DNA of 64,000 bases from Enterobacter dykesii (GCF_008364625.2 NZ_CP126604.1:3038001-3102000); one strand, 5' to 3'; shown: positions 34,990 through 45,298, counted from the first letter of the stretch. Notes: a model not told the origin generated them from the letters alone. Translations and numbers: made by a program.

Positions 34990-36675
34990 TTAGGCTACTT
35001 TCGCAACCGCTTCTGCTTCAGGGCGCTTCAACACCGCATAAGACAGACCAGCCACCAGCGTACCCGCGATAATCGCCAGCAGGTAGCCCAGTACCGGCGT
35101 GATAGCGCCAGGGATCAGCAGCACGAACAGACCGCCGTGTGGTGCCATCAGTTTTGCGCCAATCGCCATGGAGATCGCCCCGGTCACTGCACCACCCGCG
35201 ATACAGCACGGCAGCACACGCATTGGGTCACGCGCCGCGAACGGAATCGCCCCTTCGGTGATGAAGCACAGACCCAGCACCAGCGCGGCTTTACCGCCTT
35301 CCTGCTGCGCTTTATCGAACTTACGACGGGCAATAATCGTCGCCAGGCCGAGCGCCAGAGGAGGCACCATACCTGCCGCCATGATCGCTGCCATCGGTGC
35401 GTAGGTTTGAGTACTCAGCAGGCCAACACCAAAGGCGTACGCCGCTTTGTTCACCGGACCACCCATGTCGGTACACATCATGCCGCCGAGGATTGCGCCC
35501 AGCAGAACCGCGTTCGCGGTACCCATGGTTTGCAGCCAGTGGGTCAGACCCGCCAGGATGCCCGCAACTGGCTTACCAATCAGGTAAATCATCGCCAGAC
35601 CGACCACCAGGCTGGAAATCAGCGGGATGATCAGAATCGGCTTCAGCGCTTCCATACTCTGAGGCAGCTTGAGCTTCGAGCTGATGAGCTTCGCGACGTA
35701 ACCGGCCAGGAAGCCCGCGATAATACCGCCGATAAAGCCAGAACCGGTGCTCACGGCCAGCATACCGCCGATAAGACCCGGCGTCAGGCCTGGACGGTCA
35801 GCGATGGAGAAGGCAATAAAGCCTGCCAGTACCGGCACCATCAGGGCGAACGCGGAACCGCCGCCGATCTGCATCAGCGCAGCGGCCAGCGTGCCTTGCT
35901 CTTTAAACGCGGTAATACCAAATGCGAACGAGAGGGCAATACACAGACCGCCCGCAACCACCATCGGCAGCATGTAAGACACGCCGGTCAACAGATGGCG
36001 ATATGCGCCTGCAGACTCTTTCTTACCTTCCGTCGCAGTTTGACGCGCGCCGGTTGCCTGATACGGCTTCGCTTCCACTAGCGCTTTATCAAACTCCTGC
36101 GCGGTCTTTTTCAGCGCCAGGCCGGTAGACGTGCGGTACATTGGCTTACCGGCAAATTTCGCCAGGTCCACTTCGATATCCGCCGCCACGATCACCAGAT
36201 CGGCCTCAACCACTTCTTCAGGGGTGATAGCGTTGCCGGCACCGACGGAGCCGCGCGTTTCAACTTTAACCCACCAGCCGCGTTTTTTCGCTTCGGTTTC
36301 GATGGCTTCAGCTGCCATAAAGGTGTGAGCCACGCCCGTCGGGCAGGCCGTCACCGCGACAACGCGTTTCGGACCGGTGGCCGCAGCCGGTGCCGTCGCG
36401 ACAGGCGCGCTGTAGACAGACGCGTGCCCTTTCGCTTCGCTCAGGAACAGTTCCGGATGTGCCACCGCGCGATTAATATCGCCCAGCCACACTTTTTTGC
36501 CGTTCAGCGCACTGTCAGCCGGGATCTTATCGCCCAGGACAATGGCCAGTTCTGCATCGCCTGGATTATCGATAATCTCCAGATGTGCTTTTTGTGCCGC
36601 CGCGCCCAGCAAGGTCTTCGCCATATAGGCGCGAGCCTGTCCGAGACCGGAGTCAATGATCAGCAGCGTTTTCAT
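34990..36675 (-). CDS. fruA: PTS fructose-specific EIIB'BC (FruA)
   Basis: 561 residues with tandem EIIB domains and a membrane EIIC. The N-terminal EIIB' is degenerate. The active EIIB carries the phosphorylated Cys in VTACPTGVAHTFMAAEAI at about residue 112. EIIC has about ten helices (for example LPMVVAGGLCIALSFAFG and EGAIPFAARDP). It imports fructose as fructose 1-phosphate, taking phosphate from FruB. Third gene of fruBKA, 16 bases after fruK. Confidence 0.96.
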   Translation of the reverse strand: MKTLLIIDSGLGQARAYMAKTLLGAAAQKAHLEIIDNPGDAELAIVLGDKIPADSALNGKKVWLGDINRAVAHPELFLSEAKGHASVYSAPVATAPAAATGPKRVVAVTACPTGVAHTFMAAEAIETEAKKRGWWVKVETRGSVGAGNAITPEEVVEADLVIVAADIEVDLAKFAGKPMYRTSTGLALKKTAQEFDKALVEAKPYQATGARQTATEGKKESAGAYRHLLTGVSYMLPMVVAGGLCIALSFAFGITAFKEQGTLAAALMQIGGGSAFALMVPVLAGFIAFSIADRPGLTPGLIGGMLAVSTGSGFIGGIIAGFLAGYVAKLISSKLKLPQSMEALKPILIIPLISSLVVGLAMIYLIGKPVAGILAGLTHWLQTMGTANAVLLGAILGGMMCTDMGGPVNKAAYAFGVGLLSTQTYAPMAAIMAAGMVPPLALGLATIIARRKFDKAQQEGGKAALVLGLCFITEGAIPFAARDPMRVLPCCIAGGAVTGAISMAIGAKLMAPHGGLFVLLIPGAITPVLGYLLAIIAGTLVAGLSYAVLKRPEAEAVAKVA

Positions 36676-36691
36676 TATTCCTCTCCTGCTG

Positions 36692-37630
36692 TTAGTTAAA
36701 AGGTTTTAAGTCAACGCGCGCCATCATCGCGGCTAACTGGGTACGATCGGTAATACCGACATTGCTCTGGCTGACGGCCAGGGCAGCAACGGCAGTGGCA
36801 AGACGTAAGGTATGTTCACTGGATTCCCGCATCAGCAGACCATAAATCAGGCCGCCAACCATGGAATCCCCTGCGCCAACGGTACTCACAACTTCCATTG
36901 ACGGCGGTTTGGCGATCCATTCGCCAGACGCGTTAACCCACAGCGCGCCTTCTGCACCAAGCGAGATCACCACGTGAGCGATACCCTGCTCGCGCAGCGC
37001 ATGGGCAGCGTCAATAACATCTTTTAATTCCGGCAGCTTACGACCCGCCCAGATCTCCAGCTCGCGGCGATTCGGCTTAACCAGCCACGGCGAGGCTTTC
37101 AGACCGGCAACCAGCGCGTCGCGGCTGCTGTCAAAAATAATGCACGGGCACTGGCTGCGCAGGCGCGTCATCCAGTCGGTAAACGCTTCCGGGCTCACGC
37201 CGGACGGCAGGCTGCCGCTTACGCAGACCATGTCAAACTGACCAAGCCAGGTCAGAGAGTCGTTAACAAAACGCTCCCAGTCTGACGGCGTTACTTCGAA
37301 GCCAGAGAAGTTCAGATCGGTCACTTCACCGTCTTTCTCCGTCAGCTTAACGTTGATGCGGGTGCGGCCCTGAACAACCTGAAAACGGTTGGCAATGCCC
37401 AGCTCGCTGAACAGCTGCTGGAAACCATCCTGGTTATCTTTACCGAGGAATCCACCCACGGTGACATCGATACCGAGATCCTTGAGCACTTTCGCGACGT
37501 TAATCCCTTTGCCCGCAGCATGCAGGCCAGTGGTACGCACGAGGTTGACTTCGCCGCGCTCAATTTCCGGGCAAAATCCTACCAGGTCATAAGCCGGGTT
37601 CAGCGTAATAGTCGCAACACGTCTGCTCAT
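36692..37630 (-). CDS. fruK: 1-phosphofructokinase
   Basis: 312-residue PfkB-family kinase that makes fructose 1,6-bisphosphate from fructose 1-phosphate. The first PfkB motif is GKGINVAKVLKDLG and the second, with the catalytic Asp and anion hole, is VSTVGAGDSMVGGLIYG. The 1-phosphate pocket block VSGSLPSGVSPE is conserved. The start overlaps the fruB stop by one base (TAATG), so translation is coupled. The substrate level (F1P) is the inducer that removes Cra. Confidence 0.97.
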   Translation of the reverse strand: MSRRVATITLNPAYDLVGFCPEIERGEVNLVRTTGLHAAGKGINVAKVLKDLGIDVTVGGFLGKDNQDGFQQLFSELGIANRFQVVQGRTRINVKLTEKDGEVTDLNFSGFEVTPSDWERFVNDSLTWLGQFDMVCVSGSLPSGVSPEAFTDWMTRLRSQCPCIIFDSSRDALVAGLKASPWLVKPNRRELEIWAGRKLPELKDVIDAAHALREQGIAHVVISLGAEGALWVNASGEWIAKPPSMEVVSTVGAGDSMVGGLIYGLLMRESSEHTLRLATAVAALAVSQSNVGITDRTQLAAMMARVDLKPFN

Positions 37631-38760
37631 TATGCGCCCTCCCCCAGACCAGCCGCGATGGCATCGCCAATCGCTTTCAGCGCCTGTTCAGCATCGGCAC
37701 CCTGCGCGGTGAAGCGCAGACGGTGGCCTTTCTTCACGCCCAGCGCGACAACTTTCATCAGACTACGGCCGTTGGCCGGTTTGCCCGTGCCGTCAAGATT
37801 CGCCACGGTGATCTCACTTTCGAATTGTTTAATGGTATTCACCAGCATGGTGCCCGGACGGGCATGCAGGCCGTGCTCGTTACGTACCACGAACTCCGCG
37901 GTCTGCACGTCTTCAGTCGGCGCATCATCACTGGTAAGCAGTGCCAGCACGGTGGAGGCATCAGCGTTCAGCAGTTTTTCAGCTTTGTTGTTCAGCAGTA
38001 GATCGCCCAGACGCTTCAGCACGGAAACCGGCTGCTCATCGTTCATTGCCACGGTCACCAGCATGGCCGCACGCTCGCCTTCCACGTCAAACGCATTGGC
38101 CGCGCGGCTCACGGCGATAGCGCTGCGCAGGTTGCCTTCAGCACTGTCGTTCAGCCAGATACCCTGACCCAGATTCAATGGCTTATCGTTAATCACGCGC
38201 GTCACAAAGGTGGCATCCGCCGCGCCGGCTTCTTTCAGACGACCCGCGTTCAGCGCCTGCAGCGTTACCAGATCGGAGGCAATCACGTCCAGCGTCAGCG
38301 TTTCATTGTCCAGCTTCAGCGCTTCGCTCTGTTTTTCTCCCATCAGCAGGGCGCGCAGCTCTTCAGCTGTGGTCGCGGACTTCAACTGTTCAGCCACATC
38401 GTCATCGCTCAGGACATGCGTCAGCTGACGCAGCAGGCCTAAGTGTTCATCGCTGCTGGCCGCGATACCGATAGCCACATACGCCACCTGACCGTCGCCC
38501 CAGAGCACGCCCTGCGGGAACTGATAAACCTGAACGCCGGTTTTCAGCACCTGATCGCGGGTGTCGGTTGTGCCGTGCGGAATGGCAATGCCATTACCGA
38601 GGAAGGTTGAGGTCTGCTGCTCGCGAGCCAGCATTCCGTTTACATAGCCGTCCGCGACGTTACCCGCCTGCACAAGCGCAGCGGCAACCTGGCGAATAGC
38701 CTCTTCTTTATCCCCGGCCTGAGCGCCCGGGTGGATATCCTGAACAGATAACTGGAACAT
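37630..38760 (-). CDS. fruB: PTS fructose EIIA / HPr-like diphosphoryl transfer protein (FruB)
   Basis: 376 residues. The N-terminal EIIA(Fru) domain has the phospho-His at about 62 (AIPHGTTD). A central linker domain follows, and a C-terminal HPr-like (FPr) domain from about residue 285 has the phospho-His in [12 protein letters not shown]. This is the standard enterobacterial FruB layout, carrying phosphate from enzyme I to FruA. First gene of fruBKA, with two Cra operators upstream. Confidence 0.97.
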   Translation of the reverse strand: MFQLSVQDIHPGAQAGDKEEAIRQVAAALVQAGNVADGYVNGMLAREQQTSTFLGNGIAIPHGTTDTRDQVLKTGVQVYQFPQGVLWGDGQVAYVAIGIAASSDEHLGLLRQLTHVLSDDDVAEQLKSATTAEELRALLMGEKQSEALKLDNETLTLDVIASDLVTLQALNAGRLKEAGAADATFVTRVINDKPLNLGQGIWLNDSAEGNLRSAIAVSRAANAFDVEGERAAMLVTVAMNDEQPVSVLKRLGDLLLNNKAEKLLNADASTVLALLTSDDAPTEDVQTAEFVVRNEHGLHARPGTMLVNTIKQFESEITVANLDGTGKPANGRSLMKVVALGVKKGHRLRFTAQGADAEQALKAIGDAIAAGLGEGA

Positions 38761-38782
38761 GGTTCTCCACTCCTGCTGAACT

Positions 38783-38861
38783 TGAATCGTTTCAGCTTTA
38801 ATGAGAAAAAATGCGCTAGCCTGCTCCGTTTGTTAAAACAAGATAGCGCTGAAACGTTTCA
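38783..38861 (-). promoter_or_regulatory. Two Cra (FruR) operators of fruBKA
   Basis: The minus strand at 38796-38783 reads GCTGAAACGATTCA, and 38848-38861 reads GCTGAAACGTTTCA. Both fit the Cra consensus, and the second is a near-perfect palindrome. Two Cra sites before fruB are known in E. coli, where Cra represses until fructose 1-phosphate accumulates. Confidence 0.88.
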
Positions 38862-38947
38862 AAAAGTCTTGCGCTTTCTGCAATGTCTTGCAAGTAAACT
38901 CGTATTTCCGATATCAGAATTTAGAGATGCAGCACATTTCTTCTTCG

Positions 38948-38998
38948 TTCAGCTGAATTTTGCTGAAGTTCAGCAAGACAGTTTCAGCTAAGTTCAGC
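38948..38998. repeat. Cluster of TTCAGC/GCTGAA hexamers between fruB and setB
   Basis: Four TTCAGC (38948, 38969, 38983, 38993) and two GCTGAA (38952, 38962) occur in 51 bases, in the middle of the 360-base divergent fruB-setB gap. The hexamer equals the strong half of the Cra site, but the following bases (TT, GT) do not complete the Cra consensus. Function is unknown. The rest of the gap holds the two Cra operators and the setB leader. Confidence 0.5.
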
Positions 38999-39120
38999 CG
39001 GGTGGGACGTAGTTGAAATGCCATTTTGATTTTTCGTGGCATCATTGACCGTACCCACTGTTTATTTTTTAGCTGACGGCGTAAACTCCGCCCCTCTCTG
39101 CTACTCGCTAATTATAAAAC

Positions 39121-40302
39121 ATGCATAACACCCCTGCGGCCGTCTCGCCGAAGCCCTTTGATTTGACCTCAGCGGCATTCCTGATTGTTGCCTTCTTCAC
39201 GGGCATTGCCGGTGCGTTACAGACGCCGACATTGAGCCTGTTTCTGACCAACGAGGTTCACGTCCGTCCAGCGATGGTGGGCTTCTTCTTTACCGGAAGC
39301 GCTATCATCGGCATCCTGGTCAGCCAGTTTCTGGCGGGGCGATCCGACAGAAAAGGCGATCGTAAAAGCCTGATCGTTTTCTGCTGTCTGCTCGGGGTCA
39401 TGGCCTGCGTTTTATTTGCCTGGAACCGCAACTATTTCATTCTGCTCTTCGTCGGGGTTTTCCTGAGCAGCTTTGGCTCGACGGCGAACCCACAGCTGTT
39501 CGCCCTTGCCCGCGAACACGCCGACCATACCGGACGTGAAGCGGTGATGTTCAGCTCTGTCCTGCGTGCTCAGGTGTCGCTGGCATGGGTGATTGGCCCG
39601 CCGCTGGCTTACGCGCTGGCGATGGGTTTTGGTTTTACGGTGATGTACCTGAGCGCGGCCGTCGCGTTTGTGGTGTGCGGCGCGCTGGTGTGGTTCTTCC
39701 TGCCGTCCATGCGCAAAGAGGCGAAAGTGGCAACGGGCGTGCTGGAAGCGCCGCGCCGTAATCGCCGCGATGCCCTGCTCCTGTTCGCGATCTGCACGCT
39801 GATGTGGGGCACCAACAGCCTGTATATCATCAATATGCCGCTGTTTATTATTGATGAACTCCACCTGTCGGAGAAGCTGGCGGGCATCATGATGGGCACC
39901 GCGGCCGGGCTTGAGATCCCGACGATGCTCATCGCGGGCTATTACGCAAAGCGCTTCGGAAAGCGTTTTTTAATGCGCATCGCCGCTGTCGCCGGTCTGC
40001 TGTTCTATATCGGTATGCTGACGGTACATACGCCAGCGCTGCTGCTGGCTTTACAGCTGCTGAACGCCATCTACATTGGCATTCTCGCCGGGATAGGCAT
40101 GCTCTATTTCCAGGATTTGATGCCGGGCCAGGCAGGCTCAGCCACCACCCTTTATACTAATACCACCCGCGTGGGCTGGATTATCGCGGGCTCAATGGCC
40201 GGTGTCGTTGCCGAAATCTGGAACTATCACACGGTTTTCTGGATTGCACTGGTGATGTGTACGTTGACGATCGGCTGTCTGGCGAGGATTAAAGACGTTT
40301 AG
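39121..40302 (+). CDS. setB: Sugar efflux transporter SetB
   Basis: 393-residue MFS exporter, same length as E. coli SetB. About twelve helices are present. The MFS loop 2-3 motif appears as [13 protein letters not shown], and the SET-family block [20 protein letters not shown] is present. SetB exports glucosides and lactose-type sugars in E. coli and was also reported to affect chromosome segregation. The ribosome site is poor. Divergent from fruBKA. Its last four bases overlap the 3' end of yeiW on the other strand. Confidence 0.93.
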   Translation: MHNTPAAVSPKPFDLTSAAFLIVAFFTGIAGALQTPTLSLFLTNEVHVRPAMVGFFFTGSAIIGILVSQFLAGRSDRKGDRKSLIVFCCLLGVMACVLFAWNRNYFILLFVGVFLSSFGSTANPQLFALAREHADHTGREAVMFSSVLRAQVSLAWVIGPPLAYALAMGFGFTVMYLSAAVAFVVCGALVWFFLPSMRKEAKVATGVLEAPRRNRRDALLLFAICTLMWGTNSLYIINMPLFIIDELHLSEKLAGIMMGTAAGLEIPTMLIAGYYAKRFGKRFLMRIAAVAGLLFYIGMLTVHTPALLLALQLLNAIYIGILAGIGMLYFQDLMPGQAGSATTLYTNTTRVGWIIAGSMAGVVAEIWNYHTVFWIALVMCTLTIGCLARIKDV

Positions 40303-40553
40303 GGTGCGGTGAGTGCTTCCAGCTCAAGAAGGTACGTCATCGCCTGCCCTCGCGTGCTGCCGCACATTTCGGCAGTGGGCTGAAGCCCGGAGCAGACCTT
40401 CGGGCGCAGCGGCGATCCAAAGATCATGCACAGATTCGTTTCCGAGAGCTGAACGCAGCGGGTATTGGCAGGCTTGCCCCCCGGCATTCCTGGAATGGGG
40501 CTTGAAATGGACGGTGCAGTACAGCACGCGCCACAATCGGGACGACAATCCAT
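40299..40553 (-). CDS. yeiW: Cysteine-cluster protein YeiW (YkgJ family)
   Basis: 84 residues with the CxxCxACC cluster ([11 protein letters not shown]) at the N-terminus and further Cys in [25 protein letters not shown] and AEMCGS, eight or so in all. This pattern fits the UPF0153/YkgJ Fe-S or zinc-binding family. The frame opens at 40604, but the ATG at 40553 gives the E. coli length. Function is unknown. It overlaps the setB stop by four bases on the opposite strand. Confidence 0.88.
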   Translation of the reverse strand: MDCRPDCGACCTAPSISSPIPGMPGGKPANTRCVQLSETNLCMIFGSPLRPKVCSGLQPTAEMCGSTRGQAMTYLLELEALTAP

Positions 40554-40717
40554 AAATGCTCTCTTTAGCTGACGATGGCCCGCGCAGTCGGGCATCGCGC
40601 GCACAGTAACACCTTTTGCGTATTGATAGCAAAAGCCACGAATTCCTCTTGCCTGAAAGGCCGCGCGCGAGTAATTTGGCGCGATATTTTTTACCTCCCG
40701 TAAACAGGATTACTGCA

Positions 40718-41290
40718 ATGCCAAGAGCGAACGAAATTAAGAAAGGTATGGTGCTGAATTACAACGGCAAACTGCTGATTGTGAAAGATATCGACATTCA
40801 GGCACCAAGCGCCCGTGGTGCAGCAACGCTGTACAAAATGCGTTTCGCCGATGTGCGTACTGGCCTGAAGGTGGAAGAGCGCTTTAAAGGTGACGACATC
40901 GTCGATACCGTGACCCTGACCCGTCGCTACGTTGATTTCTCCTACATCGACGGCAACGAATACGTGTTCATGGACAAAGAAGATTACACCCCGTACATCT
41001 TCACCAAAGACCAGATTGAAGAAGAGCTGCTGTTCATCCCTGAAGGCGGCATGCCTGACATGCAGGTCCTCACCTGGGACGGCGTGCTGCTGGCGCTGGA
41101 GCTGCCGCAGACCGTCGATCTGGAAATCGTGGAAACCGCACCCGGCATCAAAGGCGCATCCGCAAGTGCGCGCAACAAACCGGCTACCCTAACCACCGGC
41201 CTGGTTGTGCAGGTGCCTGAATACCTCTCCGCTGGCGAGAAGATCCGCATCCATATTGAAGAAAAACGCTATATGGGTCGCGCTGACTAA
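40718..41290 (+). CDS. efpL: Elongation factor P-like protein EfpL (YeiP)
   Basis: 190 residues with the three-domain EF-P fold. It differs from EF-P at the tip loop, which reads [12 protein letters not shown] and places Arg33 where EF-P has the modified Lys. Paralogues of this kind relieve ribosome stalling at polyproline and some other motifs without the EpmA/B modification. No epm genes are nearby. The frame is open to 40616, but the ATG at 40718 begins the standard [11 protein letters not shown] bidirectional terminator follows. Confidence 0.95.
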   Translation: MPRANEIKKGMVLNYNGKLLIVKDIDIQAPSARGAATLYKMRFADVRTGLKVEERFKGDDIVDTVTLTRRYVDFSYIDGNEYVFMDKEDYTPYIFTKDQIEEELLFIPEGGMPDMQVLTWDGVLLALELPQTVDLEIVETAPGIKGASASARNKPATLTTGLVVQVPEYLSAGEKIRIHIEEKRYMGRAD

Positions 41291-41293
41291 CAC

Positions 41294-41321
41294 AAAAAAC
41301 CCGGCTTTACGCCGGGTTTTT
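41294..41321. terminator. Bidirectional terminator between efpL and uxuA
   Basis: A6, stem CCCGGC-TTTAC-GCCGGG, then T5. It lies 4 bases past the efpL stop and 3 bases before the uxuA stop on the other strand. Confidence 0.9.
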
Positions 41322-41324
41322 CTT

Positions 41325-42515
41325 TTACAGCAATTCAGGATACTTCGTCATCTTCAGCGCCAGCTCAACGCCGCGCACTTCCGCCATCCCTTTAAGACGG
41401 CCAATCGCCGAATAGCCCGGGTTGGTTTTCTTACGCAGATCGTCCAGCATCTGGTGGCCGTGATCCGGACGGAACGGAATAGGACGCACGTCGCCCGCCT
41501 GCTTGCGACGCGCCTCTTCCGCCAGAATGGCGTCTACCACCGCTACCATATTCACATCGCCGCCCAGGTGCGCCGCCTCGTGGAAGGTTTTTGGATTATC
41601 CTCACGGCAGGTCGCACGCAAGTGCGTAAAGTGAATGCGATCGCCAAAGGTTTCAATCATCCGCACCAGGTCGTTATCCGCACGCACGCCGTAGGAGCCG
41701 GTACACATGGTGAAGCCGTTATAGATGCTGTTTACCGTCTCTTTCAGCCACTGCATATCTTCAATAGTGGAAACAATACGCGGCAGACCGAGTATAGGAC
41801 GCGGTGGATCGTCCGGGTGTACCGCGAGGCGTACACCTGCCTCTTCAGCAACCGGCACGATAGCGCGCAGGAAGTACGCCATGTTTTCACGCAGCTGCTG
41901 CTTATCAATATCGCCGTATTCCGCCAGGCGCGCGCGGAACTGATCCAGCGTATAACCCTCTTCAGCCCCCGGCAGGCCCGCAATAATATTACGGGTCAGC
42001 TTTTCGATGTCTGCGTCACTGGCGGCGTTAAACCACGCGTGCGCCTGCTGCTGCTCTTCCGCGGTGTAATCCGCGTCGGCGTCAGGACGTTTCAGAATGT
42101 GCAGCTCAAACGCCGCGAAGGCGATCTGGTCGAAACGCAGCGCTTTCGAGCCGTCCGGCATCTGGTATTCAAGGTCGGTACGCGTCCAGTCCAGAATAGG
42201 CATGAAGTTATAGCAAACCGTATCAATGCCGCAGGCTGCCAGGTTACGAATGCTCTGCTGATAGTTAGCAATCCAGGTCTGATACTCCCCGGAATGGGTT
42301 TTGATGTCTTCGTGAACCGGGATGCTCTCCACCACAGACCAGGTTAACCCCTTCTCCGCCAGCAGCGCCTGACGCTGTTGAATTTCTTCAACCGGCCATA
42401 CCTGACCGTTAGGAATATAATGCAGCGCCGTGACGACACCCGTTGCGCCAGCCTGGCGCACATCATCAAGAGAAACCGGATCGTTCGGCCCGTACCAACG
42501 CCAGGTTTGTTCCAT
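41325..42515 (-). CDS. uxuA: Mannonate dehydratase
   Basis: 396 residues, near the E. coli UxuA length (394). TIM-barrel enzyme that converts D-mannonate to 2-keto-3-deoxygluconate in hexuronate breakdown. Seen motifs are [47 protein letters not shown] and [10 protein letters not shown], which carry the manganese ligands and substrate residues. A GAGGGTGAGG ribosome site precedes the ATG. It stands divergent from yeiQ with a UxuR/ExuR-like operator between. In E. coli, uxuA lies elsewhere with uxuB. Confidence 0.95.
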   Translation of the reverse strand: MEQTWRWYGPNDPVSLDDVRQAGATGVVTALHYIPNGQVWPVEEIQQRQALLAEKGLTWSVVESIPVHEDIKTHSGEYQTWIANYQQSIRNLAACGIDTVCYNFMPILDWTRTDLEYQMPDGSKALRFDQIAFAAFELHILKRPDADADYTAEEQQQAHAWFNAASDADIEKLTRNIIAGLPGAEEGYTLDQFRARLAEYGDIDKQQLRENMAYFLRAIVPVAEEAGVRLAVHPDDPPRPILGLPRIVSTIEDMQWLKETVNSIYNGFTMCTGSYGVRADNDLVRMIETFGDRIHFTHLRATCREDNPKTFHEAAHLGGDVNMVAVVDAILAEEARRKQAGDVRPIPFRPDHGHQMLDDLRKKTNPGYSAIGRLKGMAEVRGVELALKMTKYPELL

Positions 42516-42532
42516 TGCCTCACCCTCTTAAG

Positions 42533-42548
42533 TTGTTATACCAATATG
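42533..42548. promoter_or_regulatory. UxuR/ExuR-like operator between uxuA and yeiQ
   Basis: TTGTTATACCAATATG resembles the hexuronate regulator consensus, whose core is ATTGGTATACCAAT. One half (ATACCAAT) is exact and the other is degenerate. It lies 17 bases before the uxuA start, where repression would be effective. A further partial element (CATACATG, 42571-42578) and a TCACA half-site near 42625 are in the same gap. Confidence 0.55.
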
Positions 42549-42720
42549 TGTTACTGCAATGACGACTACCATACATGTTTGCCGCTAAGGGTCAACATAC
42601 CGCCACACATTGATTGATCAAACTCACAGAACGTGGATATTTACGGCTCACCAATTTTATTTGCTGTCATATAACTTTACACTGGCATTGTTAATTAATG
42701 GTTAATCAGGTGTATATCAC

Positions 42721-44187
42721 ATGAAGACAATTGCCTCCACAGCCCTTCCTGCTCAGGTTCAGCAGCCGCGCTACGATCGTCAGCAACTGCGCTCTCGCAT
42801 CGTCCATTTTGGCTTTGGCGCGTTTCACCGTGCGCACCAGGCATTGTTAACAAATCGGGTACTGAATGAAAAAGGCGGCGACTGGGGTATTTGTGAGATT
42901 AGCCTTTTCAGCGGCGATGTGCTGATGAGCCAGCTGCGCGCACAGGATCATCTGTTCACCGTGCTGGAGAAAGGGGCAGAAGGAAATGAGGCGATTATCG
43001 TCGGTGCCGTCCATGAATGCCTGAACGCAAAACTGGACTCCCTGCCCGCCATTATTGAGAAATTTTGCGAGCCTCAGGTCGCGATCGTGTCGCTCACCAT
43101 CACGGAGAAAGGCTATTGCATCGATCCCGCGACCGGGAAACTCGATCTGCACAACGCCCGGATTATCCATGACCTTGAAAATCCATCAGAGCCACATTCC
43201 GCACCCGGGATCCTTGTCGAAGCGCTTCACCGCCGCCGCGAGCGCGGTTTGCCTGCGTTTACCGTGCTCTCCTGCGACAATATCCCCGATAATGGGCACG
43301 TGGTGAAAAACGCAGTGCTGGGCATGGCGCAAAAGCGTTCTGCAGCGCTGTCTGAATGGATTGACAGCCACGTGAGCTTCCCGGGAACGATGGTCGACAG
43401 AATTGTTCCCGCCGCGACGGAAGCCTCGCTGGCGGAAATCACCGACGCGCTCGGCGTGGAAGATCCGTGCGCCATCAGCTGTGAACCGTTTATTCAGTGG
43501 GTGGTGGAAGATAATTTTGTCGCCGGCCGTCCGGAGTGGGAAGTCGCGGGCGTTCAGATGGTGCAGGATGTTCTGCCGTGGGAGCAGATGAAATTGCGCA
43601 TGCTCAACGGCAGCCACTCTTTCCTGGCGTATCTGGGGTATCTCGCGGGCTACACCCATATTAATGAATGCATGGAGGACGCTGCGTTCCGCGAAGCCGC
43701 CCGTCGGCTGATGCTGAACGAGCAGGCCCCCACATTACGCATTAAGGATGTCGACCTCACCGCCTACGCCGATAGCCTGCTCGAGCGCTTTGCCAACCCG
43801 GCGCTCCAGCATCGAACCTGGCAAATCGCGATGGACGGTAGCCAGAAGCTTCCGCAAAGAATGCTGGACGGGATCCGCGTTCATCTCGAGCGAAAAACAC
43901 CGTGGTCGCTGCTGGCTCTGGGCGTGGCCGGCTGGATACGCTACGTCAGCGGTACCGACGACCGTGGCAACGCGATTGATGTTCGCGATCCCCTCAGCGA
44001 TAAAATCCGCGCCATCGTCGACGCCAGCAGCGATGCCGACCGCGTTAACGCGCTGCTGGGGCTCAGCGAGGTCTTTGGTCACGATCTCGCACAAAACAGC
44101 GTCTTTGTGGAGGCTGTCAGCCAGGCATACCAGCGCATTATCCTCAACGGCGCACGTCAGGCTGTTATCGAAACGTTAAATATTTAA
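42721..44187 (+). CDS. yeiQ: Mannitol dehydrogenase family oxidoreductase YeiQ (fructuronate reductase-like)
   Basis: 488 residues of the polyol-specific long-chain dehydrogenase family. The N-terminal nucleotide-binding region is HFGFGAFHRAHQALLTN. Later motifs are TVLSCDNIPDNGHV and MVDRIVPAAT, the catalytic Lys lies in the MKLRMLNGSHSFLAYLG block, and the C-terminal helical domain follows. Length and order with yeiR match E. coli YeiQ, an uncharacterised UxuB paralogue. Here the divergent neighbour is uxuA, so it may act as D-mannonate oxidoreductase (UxuB role), making mannonate from fructuronate. That role is inference. Confidence 0.92.
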   Translation: MKTIASTALPAQVQQPRYDRQQLRSRIVHFGFGAFHRAHQALLTNRVLNEKGGDWGICEISLFSGDVLMSQLRAQDHLFTVLEKGAEGNEAIIVGAVHECLNAKLDSLPAIIEKFCEPQVAIVSLTITEKGYCIDPATGKLDLHNARIIHDLENPSEPHSAPGILVEALHRRRERGLPAFTVLSCDNIPDNGHVVKNAVLGMAQKRSAALSEWIDSHVSFPGTMVDRIVPAATEASLAEITDALGVEDPCAISCEPFIQWVVEDNFVAGRPEWEVAGVQMVQDVLPWEQMKLRMLNGSHSFLAYLGYLAGYTHINECMEDAAFREAARRLMLNEQAPTLRIKDVDLTAYADSLLERFANPALQHRTWQIAMDGSQKLPQRMLDGIRVHLERKTPWSLLALGVAGWIRYVSGTDDRGNAIDVRDPLSDKIRAIVDASSDADRVNALLGLSEVFGHDLAQNSVFVEAVSQAYQRIILNGARQAVIETLNI

Positions 44188-44311
44188 CGATTATTGCGCT
44201 TAACGCGAACGGATGAAGCCTCCGTTCGCCCTCCCTCTTCTCACAGGTCACGTTTTTCGCCAGGATAAAGAGAATAGTGTTATAGCATCACCATTCTCAT
44301 CTGGAGCGCAC

Positions 44312-45298
44312 GTGACCAAAACCAACCTCATCACCGGTTTTCTCGGTAGCGGTAAAACCACCTCAATTCTCCACCTGCTGGCGAACAAAGATCCTGCCGA
44401 GAAATGGGCGGTGCTGGTCAATGAATTTGGCGAGGTGGGCATTGACGGCGCGTTACTGTCATCCAGCGGCGCGATGATTAAAGAGATCCCCGGCGGATGC
44501 ATGTGCTGCGTCAATGGCCTGCCAATGCAGGTCGGGCTTAATACCCTGCTGCGTCAGGGCAAACCTGACCGCCTGCTGATTGAACCCACCGGGCTGGGTC
44601 ACCCTAAGCAGATCCTCGATTTACTGACCGCCCCGGTTTACGAGCCGTGGATCGATCTGCGCGCCACCCTGTGCCTGCTCGATCCGCGTCAGCTTCTGGA
44701 TGACAAAGCGGTGGCCAATGAGAACTTCCGCGATCAGCTCGCCTCGGCTGACGTTATTGTCGCAAATAAAGCAGATCGCGCCACGGCTGAAAGCCAGGCC
44801 GCACTGGACGCGTGGTGGCAACATTTCGGCGGCAACCGCACGCGGGTACAGGCCACCCAGGGGAATATTGATAGCGCCCTGCTTGACCTTCCTCGTCTGA
44901 ACATGGTTGAACTTCCGGCCAGTGCGGAACATCAACATCGTCATTCGGTGAAACAGGGTTTAGCCGCTCTCAGCCTGCCGGAACATCAGCGCTGGCGTCG
45001 TAACCTGAACAGCGGCCAGGGATATCAGGCCTGCGGATGGATTTTTGATGCTGAAACCGTTTTCGACACTATTGGGATCCTGGAGTGGGCCCGACTTGCT
45101 CCCGTCGATCGCGTGAAAGGGATCATGCGCACCCCAGACGGGCTGGTGAGGATCAACCGTCAGGGTGACGATTTCTTTATTGAAACGCAGAATGTGGCGC
45201 CGCCTGACAGCCGAATAGAGTTAATTAGTGCGGTTAACGCCGACTGGAATGCCCTCCAGTCCAGCCTGTTGAGGATTCGTTTAAGTTCGGGGGGCTAA
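44312..45298 (+). CDS. yeiR: COG0523 zinc-binding GTPase YeiR
   Basis: 328 residues from a GTG start. Walker A GFLGSGKTT opens the protein, followed by NEFGEVGIDGALL, the metal-binding motif GGCMCC (C-x-C-C type) and the guanine-specificity motif NKAD. A C-terminal CobW_C domain follows. A His-rich patch (EHQHRHS) lies near residue 210. COG0523 proteins are zinc metallochaperones, and E. coli YeiR binds zinc and hydrolyses GTP. The frame extends upstream to 44213, but the GTG at 44312 with CTGGAG upstream gives exactly the E. coli length. Probably co-transcribed with lpxT. Confidence 0.92.
   Translation: MTKTNLITGFLGSGKTTSILHLLANKDPAEKWAVLVNEFGEVGIDGALLSSSGAMIKEIPGGCMCCVNGLPMQVGLNTLLRQGKPDRLLIEPTGLGHPKQILDLLTAPVYEPWIDLRATLCLLDPRQLLDDKAVANENFRDQLASADVIVANKADRATAESQAALDAWWQHFGGNRTRVQATQGNIDSALLDLPRLNMVELPASAEHQHRHSVKQGLAALSLPEHQRWRRNLNSGQGYQACGWIFDAETVFDTIGILEWARLAPVDRVKGIMRTPDGLVRINRQGDDFFIETQNVAPPDSRIELISAVNADWNALQSSLLRIRLSSGG

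Noticed and set aside
44213..44311. ATG at 44213 as the yeiR start
   Set aside because: The 33 extra residues resemble nothing in YeiR, and the region reads like intergenic DNA. The GTG at 44312 with an upstream CTGGAG fits the family start.
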